From NCBI GenBank assembly GCA_946800325.1, contig OX326958.1, positions 4,102,001 to 4,166,000 on the forward strand: a stretch of DNA of 64,000 nucleotides, read 5' to 3'. The notes under the pieces were generated by a model. It searched no databases. It was not told the origin of the DNA and saw only the letters and a list, made by a program, of their open reading frames with translations. This document shows positions 21,846-32,054 of the stretch, piece after piece. The stretch comes from Luzula sylvatica. Taxonomy: Eukaryota > Streptophyta > Magnoliopsida > Poales > Juncaceae. A program made the translations under genes and the position numbers. How positions within the stretch are numbered: position 1 is the first letter of the stretch; each line of letters starts with the position of its first letter.

Positions 21846-24288
21846 ATGGCTGGTTGCTGGAATTCCTCTCCAAACGGCCGTTGTAAGGGGAAATCGATTT
21901 TCAAGACGGGCTGGAGAAAGCTGAAGAAAGTCAAAGAGATAGTCCATAATAAAGCGAAGAAAGCCAGCGCCATCTTCAGCGGCAACAGGTAAAGCTATAC
22001 ACGTACACTATTCATTTAAAACACTTGTATCTGTTTTATATACAAATCAATGGAAAATTTTACTGGAAAAGATAATGTGCCCCCCACTTTCTCTCCAACA
22101 CCTCTAATGCTTCGATCGAAGGTGTTTAATTGGAATGATTAGATCCCTTGATCGAAGCAATTCAATTAATTATTTATTTGTGTGCTGATCAATTCGATTA
22201 AACACCCTCGATTGACACATCAATTGGGGAATCCAGGATGTTTGGGTGAAAATAGGGGGCACTTTATATAACCCCAAATTTTACTGCATGCGGTATGCCC
22301 CCACAATTCCCCACCACATTCTCCATATCTTGTTTAATTTGCCCCTTTCTGTATTTCTATTTTTTACCAAATTAATTTGTCCCAAAGTTGCAATGAAATC
22401 CCCACATCTATTGCATCTTTCGAGTATGTATTTTAAATGAACCGAATTTTAATTTGCAGGGATAAGAGGGACACAGGTACAACCAGGCATCATAAAGTTG
22501 TTGTGATGGACGAGAGGCCTCCTGAGCCGGTAAAATTATAAATGCCCATATGTATTCATTTTAAGATAATAAGGGTAGAGAATTCTTATTTATGGTGCTA
22601 TTTTTTCAGACTGAAATACCAACCGAGAGAGAGGATAATGACGAATGTCCAGAGACGCATAAGAGTCCAGTTCTGACGGACGGTACCGTTTCCACGGATT
22701 ATGTTGACATCACTTCAGCTCAGGAGGATAATAATACTGATGTCACTTCTCCGAGGGTACCATCAGACAGTGGGTTCTCCGACGATCTTCTGAGGTCATT
22801 TCATTAAATTGCCGTGATTAAAGTAAGCTAATCCATTGAATAATATTTTAAACAAACCTGTTTTTAATTACAGGGACACAGGTGCAACTAGGCATCATAA
22901 AGTTGTTGTGATGGAGGAGAGGCCTCCTGAGCCGGTAAAATAACACTGTCCATATGTATTTATTTAAGATAATAAGGGTAAATAATTCTTATTTGTGTTG
23001 TTATTTTTTCAGACTGAAATGCCAACCAAGAGAGCGGATAATGAAGAATGTTCAGAGATGCAAAAGAATCCAATTCTGACGGACGGTACCGTTTCCACGG
23101 AGCATGTTGACATCACTTCAGCTCAGGAGGATGATAACAACGTTGATGTCACTTCTTCGACGGTACCGTCAGACAATGGGTTCTCCGACGATCTTCTGAG
23201 GTCATTTCATTTAATTACTATGATTAAAGTAAACAAATATGTTGAATTATAGTTTAAACAAACCTGTCTTTAATTTGCAGGGATAACACGAACGCAGGAA
23301 CGCCGAGCTGGGAATGGAGAGAGATAACGAGTCGCGACGGCAAAACAAACTTATCGGCAAATATCCTCTTCGCCTCTTTCGATCAGCGTAACAGGCGGGT
23401 TTTGGGCGAGGGTGCCTGTTCGGTTCTCTCCACCTATGCCTCCTCATGGATCCATGAGAATCGCTCTCGTCTTCCCAACCGCTCGGAGTTCGATAGCCTC
23501 ATCCTCGAGGGCTCTCGTGTATGGAGGGCACTTTATGAGAATCAAGTGGACCGCTTCCGTGATGGTCACTTTGATCTCGACACGGTCTTCGATGCACATA
23601 TTCGCCCGCTCGAGCTTGTACCGGAAAAGTCGCAGGTGGCGTTCTTCCGTCCACAGAGCCACATACAAGCTCGCTTCCCTATATTCGACTTTTTGCACGG
23701 TACGAATACTTTCGATGATGCGTGGGATGCCGTGATGGATGAAGTCAGGACGAAAAGAGCGCCGAGTGTGTATATAGTGAGCTGGCGAGACCACTTTTTT
23801 ACGTTGAAAGTGGAACAAGAGACCTGTTATATATTGGATACAGTTGGAGAGAGACTCTACGAAGGTTGCGAAAAGGGATACATGATTAAATTCGACGAAG
23901 AGGCAATCATTCGCACCAAGAACGACAGGTTCCTTCTTTCTTTTCATTTTGTATTATTATATTATATGAAAAAGTATTAACAATGGATCTATGCTAATCT
24001 TGATTCAGGGGTAAGGAAGTTATCTCGACCTCGACGGGGAAGGAAGCCTGCAAGAATTTCATCAAGTCCTTTTTGGCTGCCTGGTTAGTGCGTGCGCTCG
24101 AAGACTCTTGTAAAGGTGCTGGTGAAAGAATGGCCGAGATGCAGGACTTGGTTCTCAAAACATTGCAAATCGAACTTCACTATACCAAGTCTTTGGCACA
24201 GATCAATGAAGAGGAAGACACGTGGTTCGACACAGAGGAAGACGTGTGGTTCGACGCAGAGGAAGGTGGGAAGCAATATTCCTGCTAA
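21846..24288 (+). CDS. EEIG1/EHBP1-like protein, C-terminal-domain form, with a duplicated exon pair, copy A
   Basis: Exons by eye: 21846-21988, 22460-22529, 22610-22794, 22874-22934, 23013-23200, 23281-23928, 24009-24288 (TAA); all joins are in frame with GT-AG borders. The large exon shows NILFASFDQRNRRVLGEGAC, HFDLDTVFDAHIRPLELVPE, FDFLHGTNTFDDAWD, VYIVSWRDHFFTLKVEQETC and YILDTVGERLYEGC. The last exon has EACKNFIKSFLAA and LQIELHYTK. This is the conserved C-terminal region of plant EEIG1/EHBP1 proteins, whose biochemical role is poorly known. The N-terminal C2-like domain is not found; instead there is a basic start (KTGWRKLKKVKEIVHNKAKK). Exons 2-3 are repeated as exons 4-5 (unit about 410 bp). 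The ATG at 21846 is open further upstream to the acceptor, so the true start is uncertain. An alternative donor at 24266 would give a slightly different tail. It is the only intact-looking gene here. Confidence 0.75.
22077..22265. repeat. Foldback MITE-like sequence in an intron, copy A
   Basis: ATGTGCCCCCCACTTTC on the left faces GAAAATAGGGGGCACTTT on the right. Internally TCGATCGAAGGTGTTTAAT pairs with ATTAAACACCCTCGATTGA. The whole 190 bp can fold on itself. The class is undetermined because no clear target duplication is visible. Confidence 0.6.
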
Positions 24289-24344
24289 TTATTAATTATT
24301 TTCAGTTGGCACATATTAATTATTTTTCTGTGTTTCAATTACAG

Positions 24345-24715
24345 GACGCTTCACCACCTGACCGAGACCACCTGACCGAGACCCACCTGCCCGGGACGCT
24401 TCACCATCGCCTCCACCTCCTACCCGGGACGCTTCACCACCGCCTCCACCTCCTACCCGGGACGCTTCACCACCGCCTCCACCTCCTACCCGGGACGCTT
24501 CACCACCGCCTCCACCTCCTACCCGGGACGCTTCACCACCGCCTCCACCTCCTACCCGGGACGCTTCCCAACCGCCGCCGCCACCTCCTACCCGGGGCGT
24601 TTCACCGCCGCCGCCGCCACCTCCTACCTGGGACGTTTCACCACCACCGCCTCCTACCCGGGATGATACCACACCACCGCCACCACCTCCTGCCCAGCAG
24701 GATTCCACACCTTAA
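24345..24715 (+). pseudogene. Proline-rich RDASPPPPPPT repeat exon, shifted out of frame, copy A
   Basis: One frame encodes about eight units of RDASPPPPPPT and variants, closing with PAQQDSTP and a TAA at 24713-24715. The DNA unit is 33 bp. Two leading repeats, CCTGACCGAGACC-A and CCTGACCGAGACC-CA, differ by one base, which shifts the frame near 24373. If spliced from the GT donor at 24266, the joined frame stops after GRFTT. The proline-rich tail is therefore probably not translated as such. The glycine-rich minus-strand frame over the same DNA is only the shadow of these repeats. Confidence 0.55.
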
Positions 24716-25024
24716 ATTTTTGGAAAAAGCGTCGATTCGATATACCAAGGGATGATGGCCCGTCGAAGGTCTCCTTTTCTGCCGTCTACTTGTCAGGTTG
24801 GTTTTTTGCAAAATTACCCCTGCATGATGTAATAAATGCAAAAACACCCCTCTAGTTTTTATAATAATTGAAACAATTGTCCCTTTTGTTAGTTTTCTCT
24901 TAGTAGAGTTTTTTAAATCTGCTGAAGAGCGGTAACTTGTGAGGGGCTTTGTTTGTAATTTAGGCATATTGGCAGGACCTTTTTGCAAATTATTAAGAAT
25001 AAATGTTTTTTTCATGTATTGCAG

Positions 25025-25365
25025 GTGTTTAGGATGCAGTTTTTTCAACTAGAAGAGTTTGAAGGGGAGGGCAGTTTGGGAATTTCTTACGAGCAGACTT
25101 TGGCCGCCAGTGTCCCTTATCATGAGGCCGCAATTCGGGTTCAGAATAATTTCAGGGGGGTATAAAGGCCGAAAAGAATTCCTTCTCGTTAACCAAAGAA
25201 CGCATCATCAAACTCCAAGTACAAGCTTTTTTTAATTAATTTTATTTTACAAAATGTATAATAATTTGATTAAACCCTAAATCCCCATTAATTAATTAGG
25301 CGGCATGTGAGAGCGCAAAGGACGCTCAAGAGGAGGGTGATTTCATGGTGGAATTTAATTTCTGA
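25025..25365 (+). pseudogene. CAMTA (calmodulin-binding transcription activator) IQ-region fragment, copy A
   Basis: An exon after a TTGCAG acceptor (25025-25218) encodes VFRMQFFQLEEFEGEGSLG, ISYEQTLAAS and HEAAIRVQNNFRG. One base out of frame it continues YKGRKEFLLVNQR, and in a third frame IIKLQ up to a GT donor. CAMTA proteins carry this block at their IQ calmodulin-binding motifs (IQxxFRG-x-KGRKEFL). A second exon, 25300-25365, adds AACESAKDAQEEGDFMVEFN and a TGA. The CG-1, TIG and ankyrin domains are absent. At least two frameshifts (the first in the G run at about 25154-25159) and the truncation mark it as a pseudogene fragment. Confidence 0.75.
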
Positions 25366-26736
25366 AAAATTCGGAGGATGATACAGTCTTTGTATTTTTC
25401 ATGCTTGGCTTCATGAAATAGTAGAATATGTTTTGTTTAATTAATTATTTTTTGTTTTTTTCATTTAATTTAATTATTGTTTTGATATAGTAAAATATGT
25501 TTCCGTTCATATTGATTGGTACGGTCATTGTATATGGCTCGATCTGAGTTGGAGTGTTTGTATGCTGCTCGATTTTGGGTTTTAATTTTCTGACTACTCA
25601 TCGAGAAGAGTAGATTAATTGCGTGTAGTATTTTCAGTCTTAAATATAATAGAAATATGATTGAATTTAATTTAATTCTATAGTAATTTCGTTTTGGTCC
25701 TGATTAGAATGTGGTCTAGCCGTGATTGTGTGTTTAACACAAACGGAACTCCCTTAAGTGGCTCTCCATTTTGTCAAGGATGAGAGAACCTGTTTTAATC
25801 TCGCTTTGGAGTGGCTGTACTCAAAGAGTAATGCTAAAATATCACTTCCAATTTCCTTCTAAATCCATCTTCTATTCCCTCTTAAATTCACTTCTCTCGT
25901 ATCATTGACATTCGGAATCCACATTAGCTTAACAAAAATCAATATACATATATCAACATTTCATTAACAATAGAAGAACACTCGCGCTACCCAAACACAC
26001 ATGTTAATTATGTTTTTTCATTGTAATTCAAAGTACATATTTGTACGATAATAGTGATAATAACATCTCATAATAAAATTATTTGAACTCTAGTGTCTAT
26101 GATAATTACTATATTTTACAATTATTTTACATTATGATATAGCAACAAAATAATAATTCTTAATCTAATAAAAGTTATGTTAATGTCATTATATAGTAAT
26201 ATATGAGGTTTACACGATTTTACAAAAAAACATAACAACAAATATATCACACCTTAATTCACAATATTTCTTACAATATCAAATATATAAATAATGAATC
26301 ATACGACATATGTAGTAACATATCAATAATTATATATTACTAAATTTTGTTATTGATTCATAATGCAATGCAAATTATAAATAATATAATATTTTTAATT
26401 TAGCATAAAGATAAATACAAATTATTTCACCATATGATTTCAAATTAATATTTTAAAATATAACGGTATTATTTGATTGGTGTTTATCTTAAGTTTAAGA
26501 AGTTATTTGGATGGATAAATTATTTTTTAGTTTCTATTATTTTAAAAAAATCATAATAAATTTAATGGATTAAAAACACAAATATAATCAACTTACTATT
26601 ATATGAAATTATTATAATTATATATTTTGAAAATAAATATTAATAATTATAATTTTATTATGTAAATAAAATACTTAAAAGTATATTATGCAGAAATGCA
26701 TGCATTGTATTGTTAATATTAACGAACTATGCTAAT
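25366..26736. other. AT-rich sequence right of the CAMTA fragment, copy A
   Basis: Becomes extremely AT-rich after about 25900 and has no recognisable gene. It runs into the assembly gap. Confidence 0.5.
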
Positions 26737-26936
26737 NNNNNNNNNNNNNNNNNNNNNNNNNNNNNNNNNNNNNNNNNNNNNNNNNNNNNNNNNNNNNNNN
26801 NNNNNNNNNNNNNNNNNNNNNNNNNNNNNNNNNNNNNNNNNNNNNNNNNNNNNNNNNNNNNNNNNNNNNNNNNNNNNNNNNNNNNNNNNNNNNNNNNNNN
26901 NNNNNNNNNNNNNNNNNNNNNNNNNNNNNNNNNNNN
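26737..26936. other. Assembly gap of 200 Ns
   Basis: Exactly 200 unknown bases lie between copy A and copy B. Reading frames reported through the Ns are meaningless. The round length suggests a placeholder rather than a measured size. Confidence 0.99.
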
Positions 26937-27943
26937 ATAATAATTTTGTTATCATCGAACTTCTATAATAAATATAATTTTTATGTTCACAAAGTGTTAT
27001 GTTTGTTCCAAAAACACAATTAAATATTAATCTTGCGCATTGCACATATCGCTAAATTAATTTCACCATAATGTCTAGTTTGAAATTGTTTTTCTTTCGG
27101 GACCGAACGAGAATGAAATGTCGATATAACGAGTCTATAAATATCCACACTTCATTTCTCTCAACTTATCATTTCCAACAATTCAAAATTTGAGTTTTGC
27201 TCTTAAGAGAAACAAAATTCATTGTTCTTGAGCTTAATATATAAATCAATTAGTTGAATCCTATTTCAATTTAATTCATCCACAAACGAATTTAACTCGT
27301 GTGCATTATCGTTAGGTTAGCTCTGGCATAGTAGTTTGTTATAGGTTAAGGAAACTTTGGTATAGCTTGTTAGATATCGATAGAATGATGTAAATCAACA
27401 CCGACAACCTTGTAATCTTTTCAAAATGTATAAGTTAGCCGTGTGGCATTCCCGAAGAATAGGTATTCTTTTAATTCGAATTGTTCAACTAGCGAATAAA
27501 AAATTGTTATTAATATTCATAAGTATTCATCGAACTTCGTTATCAAATATTATGTTCACTTGATTTGATTGTCGGTATTGTCTCTTTATTGGTGTTAATA
27601 TACTCTTATCGTTTATTGTTTGTTAATTTATCAATTAACACAACCACGCCAGAAACAAAAGTAGTACTGGTTGTAAAATTTTGAATTAGACCATAATAAT
27701 CCATATTTTCCCTTCTAAGTCATTAGAGAACATTACTTGGTCGAAGGGCAGGCCTGGTTCGGTGTTTCCAAATCGGCCCTTCTCGTTCATTATATATAAC
27801 CTCTCGCGCATTCTTAATATGAACATAGAGACTACAAGCGATCTTGCATTATATGTAAGTAAATAGCGATTCAAATTCAATGTATTTTATCAGTATAAAA
27901 TTATAAATTTTATTATTTATCCTTTTCCTCCCTCCCTCCCTCC

Positions 27944-29351
27944 CAGGCCTCCTTTTTCTATGGGCCACCTTTTTTTTCCATTAAACATGCATATATACCA
28001 CTACTAAACCAATAACCCGTTAAGAAAGATCCAAGATCCATTAAATCGATAACGAATAGCTTACATGCCTCTCCTTTTTCTCCTTTTCTTGTGTCGATAG
28101 GTACTGAGTGAGACTTGAGAGCGACAGCGAGGCGACATAGGAGGTACTGAGCGCGACGGGAGATGGAAGTCACTTCGCCGACGGGAGTCAGAGAGACGTT
28201 GGGCTTGGATCCTCTCGTCTTCTTCACTCTTCACTTCAATTGCGACAGAATAGCTTATATGTCTTCTTCACTCTTCACTTCGCCGACTTCGACTTCACTT
28301 CAATTGGATCCCCTGCTCAACACGACTTCAATTGTCGACTTCGACTTCGACTTCACTTCGAAATTGGGGGCAATTTCGATTTCACTTCGACTTGGACTTC
28401 AATTGCGACAGATAATTATGATTTTTTCTTTCGAAATTGGGGGCAATTGACTTCAAATTCGAAATTGACTTCACTTCGAAATTGGGGGCAATTGTATCTC
28501 ATCTCAGATTCTCAGCAGGTGCGGGATTTTGCTTCGAAATTGGATTGTATCATAGATTTAAGCTTCGAAATTGGATGTTACTAACAGATTTTGGCTTCGG
28601 GATTTTCTGCAGGTGCGGGATTTTGCTGAATTGAGTGTTCGAAATTGGCTTTCACAGATTTTGGCTTCAATTGGAGGTAACAGAATGTTAAATTCTCTGC
28701 AGCATTGGAACTCAACAGAATGTTAAATTCTTTGCTGAATTTTCTGCAGGTGCGGCATTCTCTAATTTCATCATTCTCTGCAGCATTGAGTGTTCTCGAA
28801 TTTCATCGTTTTCTGCAGGTTCGAATTCACGTGTTTATTTTCTTCTCTGAACATAAGTTTTCTGCAGGTTCTTATTTTCTGAATTTAACATTCTTATTTT
28901 CTGCAGGTGCGGCATTCTTATCGAGTCTACGCTGAACTTTCGCATTCTTATTTTCTGAATTTTGTGATTTGGGGATAATTCTTCGCTAGTAAGTTCTGTT
29001 AAATGTAAAAGTCAATAAAAGAATTGTTCACTGGATATTATGCTAATTGTTCGCTGGTTATTGTGATAATTGTAGGCATAATCATGAGGAATAAAAGAAT
29101 TTTTTTGTCGGGAAATGAAAAAAGAAAAAATAAGGAAAGACGCGAATCTTTTATTCAATCTCAAAGAGGTGTCATGGATAGGTTTATTACGACTAACACA
29201 TCGACGGAAATAACATAAAATGAGAATTTGGTTAATGAGGAGGAAAATAACGAAATTTTTTTTTTTTTAAGTGATATAATTTCGTAATTTTAGATTATCG
29301 TAACATCATGTCACAGACCTCCCAATACTCAGGACTGGCCCAGCTCCCTCC
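27944..29351 (+). mobile_element. hAT element, copy B, with both termini damaged
   Basis: This is the counterpart of 9759-11933. The left end keeps only CAGG before joining CCTCCTTTTT, so about 40 bp of the left terminus is missing. The right end reads GGCCCAG instead of GGCCCTG. The 8-bp flank CTCCCTCC is retained at 29344-29351. It lacks the nested MITE (empty TCGATAGG site at 28094-28101). With both ends altered, mobilisation is unlikely. Confidence 0.85.
29084..29218 (+). pseudogene. hAT transposase N-terminal remnant, copy B
   Basis: Encodes the same 44 residues as 11676-11810 (KRIFLSGNEKRKNKERR ... SQRGVMDRF). The rest of the transposase is missing. Confidence 0.6.
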
Positions 29352-29736
29352 CCAATCTAAGTCTTTTTACTGCAACTTCAGTAACGATCTTTGTTTCAAT
29401 TCCAGCAATCCTGTACGCCTCAGATCAGATGTATATTAACTTTGAGAGCATTTTTATCCAATAAAGTTGAGCTCTTTGTGTAACCTAATAAATTCATTTC
29501 ATGTTGGTAAACAAACTAAATTTATAGTTCGTAAATTATGAGCCGCTGATGATATTTCCCAAACCGAAAGTGGACAAACTCTCGACTTTTCTGATATACG
29601 TAGTGACGGCGCGAGCGAGCAAGAGCGAGAGAAAGAGAAGGCGAGGAGAGAGAGCACTCAAATTTCACCTAAATTTTATTTTGAGAGAAAGAGACGGAGG
29701 CGATTTCCGGTGATTTTCCGAAGCTTGTAGATCAAA

Positions 29737-30631
29737 ATGGCTGAAAAGTAGGGCTTTATCCGTGCTTACGTATTATATTCTTAGTTCGGCTAAAATTTGT
29801 GATCTGATTTATGTAGTAATTTCGAAAGTCCATTAGCCAGTCCTATATTTTCAAATTCATCACTTCGAATTTTGTTTTTGAATGTAGCTCGATGACGAAG
29901 AACTGGAAAGGAAACTAAAGAAGGAACAAAAGGTTATCTATACATTTTAAACTCTCTTTGTCAAAACTACTTTTTGAATAATACACTAGTTTAGGATTTA
30001 GCGTAATAGCTTCTTCAATTTCACTATGCAGGCAAGGGAGAAGGAAGAGAAAAAACTCAAGGCTCCCCAAAAGGCCAAATTCCAGGTAATTAATTACAAT
30101 TAAAATTACGATAAATCTAAACTCATTAATTGTAATGTTAATTTAAGTAATTTGGGCTAATTTTAATTCACAGGCTAATAATAATTCGACTGAAGGGCCA
30201 AAAAAAGAAAAGAAAGTAAAAAAAAGAGAAACCGAGGACGAAAATGCGAATGATTTCATCGATCCGGATACTCCAAATGGAGAGAAGAAAATACTTTCTT
30301 CTCAAATGGCTAAACAATATAATCCTAGCGTTGTAGAAAAATCGTATGAATATTTTCCTTTTTTTTAAAATTATTAATTCCTTATTTTCTCTTTTTAACA
30401 ATTTAACCCTATTTTTTTTTATCTTTTAATAGATGGTATGCTTGGTGGGAAAACTCGAAGTTTTTCGAAGCTGATGTGAAAAGCTCGAAACCTCCTTTTG
30501 TCATAGTATATTATTTCCCTTTATTTTTATATATACAAATATTATTAAATTTTTGAATACGGTAAATAATATATATTTATTATATTAGGTTTTGCCACCT
30601 CCAAATGTAACGGGAGCCCTTCACATAGGCC
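29737..30631 (+). pseudogene. Valine-tRNA ligase 5' fragment, copy B, truncated by deletion
   Basis: Exons correspond to those of copy A: 29737 onward, 29888-29932, 30032-30085, 30174-30343, 30433-30505, and 30589 to the deletion junction. Two further lesions appear. The first donor has lost one G (GAAAAGTAGGG instead of GAAAAGGTAGGG), so normal splicing would shift the frame and read-through meets a TAG. A 985-bp deletion, joined at a shared GGCC (30628-30631), ends the coding sequence just after TGALHIG and removes the DMIIRW and VVVEKK exons. One substitution changes Leu to Pro in exon 3 (KAPQKAK). It is clearly a dead copy. Confidence 0.92.
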
Positions 30632-31209
30632 CATGCCTCATAGGCCATATGGAATAAGGAAGGGCCCGACCTCGTTGAATGAGAGTTGTTCCTTTGTGAA
30701 ACATAAATTATTTACTTAACAAATCCTTGTAAAGATTTCACTCTTTGACAAGTTTAGTTTTTCAATGATTAAAGGATCCGAAACCAATTTTGAAAAAAAA
30801 AATTAATTTAATTGCAATTACCCAATTTAGAGAGAGAGAGAGAGACTAAATTTGCCGTCACATCCTGTTGAGGTCCCCTCTTCATCTTTGTCTCGTCACG
30901 TCTCTCATTGCAATCGTGAGACGACAAGAAATCAGGTCTAGGATTAGGGTTGTTGCAATCGCGAAACGAAAATAATAGGTTCTATGATTGGGGTTGTTTA
31001 GCGGTTGAGTGAGTATTGCGTCTGTGCTTAAAATATCGGTATACTTGGACTTGTTGGTGATTAAAATGTCTGTAAACTTAGACTTGTTGGCCTAATGTAG
31101 GAATGAACAACGAAAGCAACATTCTGGATATCTAAGAAGTTTCATATGATTTTACGGTCTTTCATATGATTTTTTTTTTAATTATGATTAGTATTGTTCT
31201 TTGATCCAG
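30632..31209. other. Unassigned spacer before the MADS fragment, copy B
   Basis: Matches 14205-15022 of copy A except for a 241-bp deletion joined at TC (31021-31022). No gene is recognised. Confidence 0.5.
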
Positions 31210-31723
31210 TATCGAGAGTACATTTTGCCGATGCAAGCAGTTTTCACTTGAAGGATTTGCCGGTAAGGTGGAGGAAAGTGAAGATACAGATAATTTGCAG
31301 GTACAATTGTTAAAAATTTGTGCTCTTTATTTTATTTTATTTTTGCATAAAAACTCAACTTCATCTGTACCCCCACAAATTCTCAAAATTTCATTTATAC
31401 CCTAAAAATATAAGAATTATCATATAAACCCTATAAAACATAAGAACAATCATGCATATATTCCTCATTTTGTTATTTGCTTTGAAAAATCCAAAACTAC
31501 CCTTGATTGATTAACTTTTCTTTATGCATGTACTGTGCAATAAAGAAGGGCAGTTTAGGCATGTTTTTGAAAAATAAATAGAGGGATAATAGTTCATGAT
31601 ATTTCATATTTTGGAGGGTAGATATATAATATTTTGAGGTTTTGTAGGGGTACAAATGAAGAAATACTTTTATCATTTTACATACCCATTTTTAATATAT
31701 TTTGTTTCCTTAACACGCCCACC

Positions 31724-31933
31724 CCCCCCACCACACACACACACACACACACACACTTACACTTACACTTTTTCTGAATATTAGCACAACCTGTTTTTAA
31801 CTTTTTGTTATGTTTTTTTCTAAAGGTAATCATTTTGTCGTTATGATTTTAATTTTAAAACCCCCTCAATTTTAAAAATAATGTACAGATATTAACGATA
31901 TTATATAAAATATAAAACTACAGTAACTAATTG

Positions 31934-31982
<49 letters not shown>
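31724..31982. repeat. Microsatellites (C)n/(CA)n and expanded (TA)n, copy B
   Basis: The (TA) tract spans about 31936-31982, roughly 20 bp longer than in copy A. The C run before the CA tract is shorter. Confidence 0.9.
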
Positions 31983-31984
<2 letters not shown>

Positions 31985-32054
31985 CACCATTTTTATTTTT
32001 CAATACATTTGTACAAAAATAGTTTTGTAAACATTATATATTAATTGTTATTTA

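Larger units (their letters stand above)
8744..26736 (+). repeat. Copy A of an approximately 16-18 kb duplicated segment
   Basis: The segment is repeated in the same orientation at 26937-42941. From 15859 to 26736 it has exactly the same length as 32064-42941 (constant offset 16205), and I noticed only one substitution there, near 18698. From 8744 to 15858 the copies differ by many substitutions, a 736-bp insertion (with its target duplication) in A, deletions of 985 and 241 bp in B, and microsatellite lengths. Copy A runs into the N gap at 26736. Confidence 0.97.

Noticed and set aside
23444..23947. Minus-strand 167-codon frame
   Set aside because: It is a shadow of the large EEIG1-like exon, whose plus-strand frame has clear family motifs.
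24316..24708. Minus-strand glycine-rich protein (GGGGGGEAS repeats)
   Set aside because: It is the reverse strand of the proline-rich 33-bp repeats; no promoter or splice context on that strand.
26710..27045. Open frames across the N run
   Set aside because: They consist of unknown residues; there is no sequence to support them.
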